NCBI GenBank assembly: GCA_018780265.1
Contig: JADMJV010000089.1
Coordinates: 1-42,770, forward strand
Origin: a bacterium
Lineage (GTDB): Bacteria; Vulcanimicrobiota; Xenobia; Xenobiales; JADMJV01
Reading direction: 5' to 3'
DNA length: 42,770 bases
Under the pieces are notes generated by a model that saw only the letters and a program-made list of their open reading frames with translations, did not search any database and had not been told where the DNA came from. This document shows, one piece after another, positions 41,782 to 42,770 of the stretch; positions within the stretch are counted from its first letter, which is position 1; each line of letters opens with the position of its first letter. The position numbers were made by a program, and so were the translations under genes.

Positions 41782-42102
41782 ATGGGAAGAAAACGCATCT
41801 ACTCTACTCCTGCTGATCGGCAGCTAGCCTATCGAAAACGGGCGGCGGCCCATATTGGGTCACCACCGTCGGCGGTACCGATCAAGAAGTCACGACCACC
41901 CTCCCGCCCCGCCAGGCTAGCTGAAATGGAGAAACAAGTTCGCCTTCTCGCCGAAGAGTATGAAAGCTGGCTAGACGGCATACCCGACTCGCTCTGTGAT
42001 TCGCATACAGCAGAATTGCTTACTGAGGCTATCGACCAGCTCAATTCAGCAGCCGACATGATCGCCGAAATCACGTTGCCCTTGGGGTTTGGGAGAGACT
42101 AA
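41782..42102 (+). CDS. Small basic hypothetical protein
   Basis: ATG 41782 follows a GAGG at 41770. The 106-residue protein starts GRKRIYSTPADRQLAYRKRA, a basic helix of a type seen in small DNA-binding proteins of plasmids and mobile elements. A short coiled segment (RLAEMEKQVRLLAEEYESWL) and an acidic helical C-terminus follow. Its position directly behind the transposase suggests a passenger or an element-associated regulator. No family is recognised. Confidence 0.6.
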   Translation: MGRKRIYSTPADRQLAYRKRAAAHIGSPPSAVPIKKSRPPSRPARLAEMEKQVRLLAEEYESWLDGIPDSLCDSHTAELLTEAIDQLNSAADMIAEITLPLGFGRD

Positions 42103-42181
42103 CCTGGTCGACCCAACCTGAACCAAAGGCAGTCAGCCAATCGACATCGACAGCCAGTGCCACGACATAGGAACCACGACT

Positions 42182-42713
42182 CTAAATTCCAACAAAGATT
42201 GTCTCAAAACCCTTGACACGTTCCGGGAGGGTCCCATTCCCCTGGACCAAGCAGGGGGGAAAGTACTTGCCCCAGGGATTCGCCAAAGTGGCCTTGGCAG
42301 GCGGCTTGACCGGAGTCGTCGGAGCTGGCTTGCCCCAAAAACGAGCTGAATCGTTGCGGTCCTTTCGCGAGAAGACTTCGCGTAAGCGTTTCGGCCAACT
42401 GCCCGGCAAATGGGCGCTGTTCGTTAGGCGCTTAAAGGGCCTGGCCAGACCAGAAGTCTCTTAAGCCGTAGCGAGCGGCCAGTTCCCTCAGGTCGTCGTC
42501 GGCTGCTTGAGGACGAACCGGCGTCAGGCGGCACAAACCTTCCTCCACCCAGAGCGGCAAATTGAGGTCGGCCACGAGGGTGCGAGGCAATTCGTAGGCC
42601 GCCCTGGCCTGTAAGTGCTCGCTAGCCGCGTCGTGGAGCACGACGTGCGGGTAGCCGGTGCGGGTAGCCGGTGCGGATGCACGCTCCTGAAATGTCTGTC
42701 TGGTTCGAATCAA
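42182..42713 (-). pseudogene. Decayed gluzincin-like (HExxH) protease remnant
   Basis: In the upstream frame YELPRTLV and LPLWVEEGLCRL match the peptidase pattern HELxHxLV...LPxWxxEG with both zinc histidines changed (YELPR). The frame stops at TAA 42432. Removing one base from the GGG at 42437-42439 would carry SGQA on into FKRLTNSAHLPGSWPKRLREVF, and the frame ends at TAG 42182. A 13-bp tandem duplication shifts the frame near the 5' end, and an IS-like hairpin abuts it. No start codon is convincing. Confidence 0.5.
42645..42670. repeat. 13-bp tandem duplication
   Basis: GTGCGGGTAGCCG occurs twice in direct tandem. The unit is not a multiple of three, so it shifts the frame of the decayed gene it lies in. 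Confidence 0.85.
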
Positions 42714-42726
42714 AATGAGGGGCGGG

Positions 42727-42770
42727 CCACCACCGCCTAAAGGCGGTGGATTCGTTTGGCGACTAAAGTC
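42727..42770 (-). mobile_element. Possible right end of an IS200/IS605-type element
   Basis: CCACCGCC-TAAA-GGCGGTGG (42730-42749) is a perfect 8-bp hairpin. On the minus strand it is preceded by GAAT and reads GAATCCACCGCCTTTAG, like the omega-RNA/right-end hairpin of IS605 elements (GAATC, stem, CTTTAG, stem). A second GACTTTAGTC motif lies at 42761-42770. A tnpB gene would lie to the right, outside the window. Confidence 0.45.

Noticed and set aside
42213..42464. Plus-strand ORF opposite the decayed protease gene
   Set aside because: There is no ribosome site and no recognisable motif; it is antisense to a better-supported reading.

Overview
The window is GC-rich bacterial DNA, roughly 60 percent by eye. 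It has tightly packed genes, frequent GTG and TTG starts, intrinsic terminators and several lipoprotein or Tat signals. There is no rRNA, tRNA or CRISPR array, so the lineage cannot be fixed. The gene mix (DUF1800/DUF1501 pair, WD40 giant protein, FHIPEP-domain protein, many proline/glycine-rich proteins without Sec signals) suggests a large-genome environmental bacterium of an under-sampled phylum. That is an inference only.

Layout. 1-5.3 kb: an unknown partial reading frame at the left edge, then a minus-strand run: a TlpA-like lipoprotein, the tRNA pseudouridine synthase TruC, two uncharacterised proteins (one looks like a dead lethal-factor-type metallopeptidase), an M14 carboxypeptidase and an unknown protein. 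5.3-18.9 kb: mostly single genes. They include two related Gly/Ala-rich hydrophobic proteins, a TPR-ankyrin membrane protein, an ATP-grasp ligase, a Tat-exported phosphoesterase, a Pro/Gln-repeat protein, glutathione peroxidase, MsrB, creatininase-type amidohydrolase, a truncated EamA transporter, an SGNH hydrolase, a Nudix hydrolase and a phasin-like protein. 18.9-24.1 kb: a broken PIN toxin/antitoxin pair, a Uma2 nuclease, an acyl carrier protein with a long N-terminal extension, the DUF1501/DUF1800 pair and a 164-bp MITE-like inverted-repeat element.

24.1-36 kb: a lipoprotein gene overlaps by one base a soluble FlhA/SctV cytoplasmic-domain protein. Diverging from them is a seven-gene plus-strand operon with overlapping or abutting genes: MerR-type HTH/coiled-coil protein, DUF423, polysaccharide deacetylase, mutL, miaA, a 1,359-residue WD40-DUF1152 protein and an HD-domain protein. 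A convergent M23 peptidase follows. The WD40-DUF1152/HD pair at the end of a DNA-repair/tRNA-modification operon, and the membrane-free export-gate homologue, are the best candidates for an undescribed system.

36-42.8 kb is accessory. It holds a SUKH-like gene, an AbiE-type (type IV) toxin-antitoxin operon of visibly lower GC with its own promoter, a frameshifted TPR gene, a nested palindromic element, an IS3-like transposase with a programmed -1 frameshift, a small basic protein behind a perfect palindrome, a decayed gluzincin-like gene, and at the right edge a hairpin resembling an IS200/IS605 right end. Several breaks fall in short G/C runs, so some could be assembly errors rather than decay.
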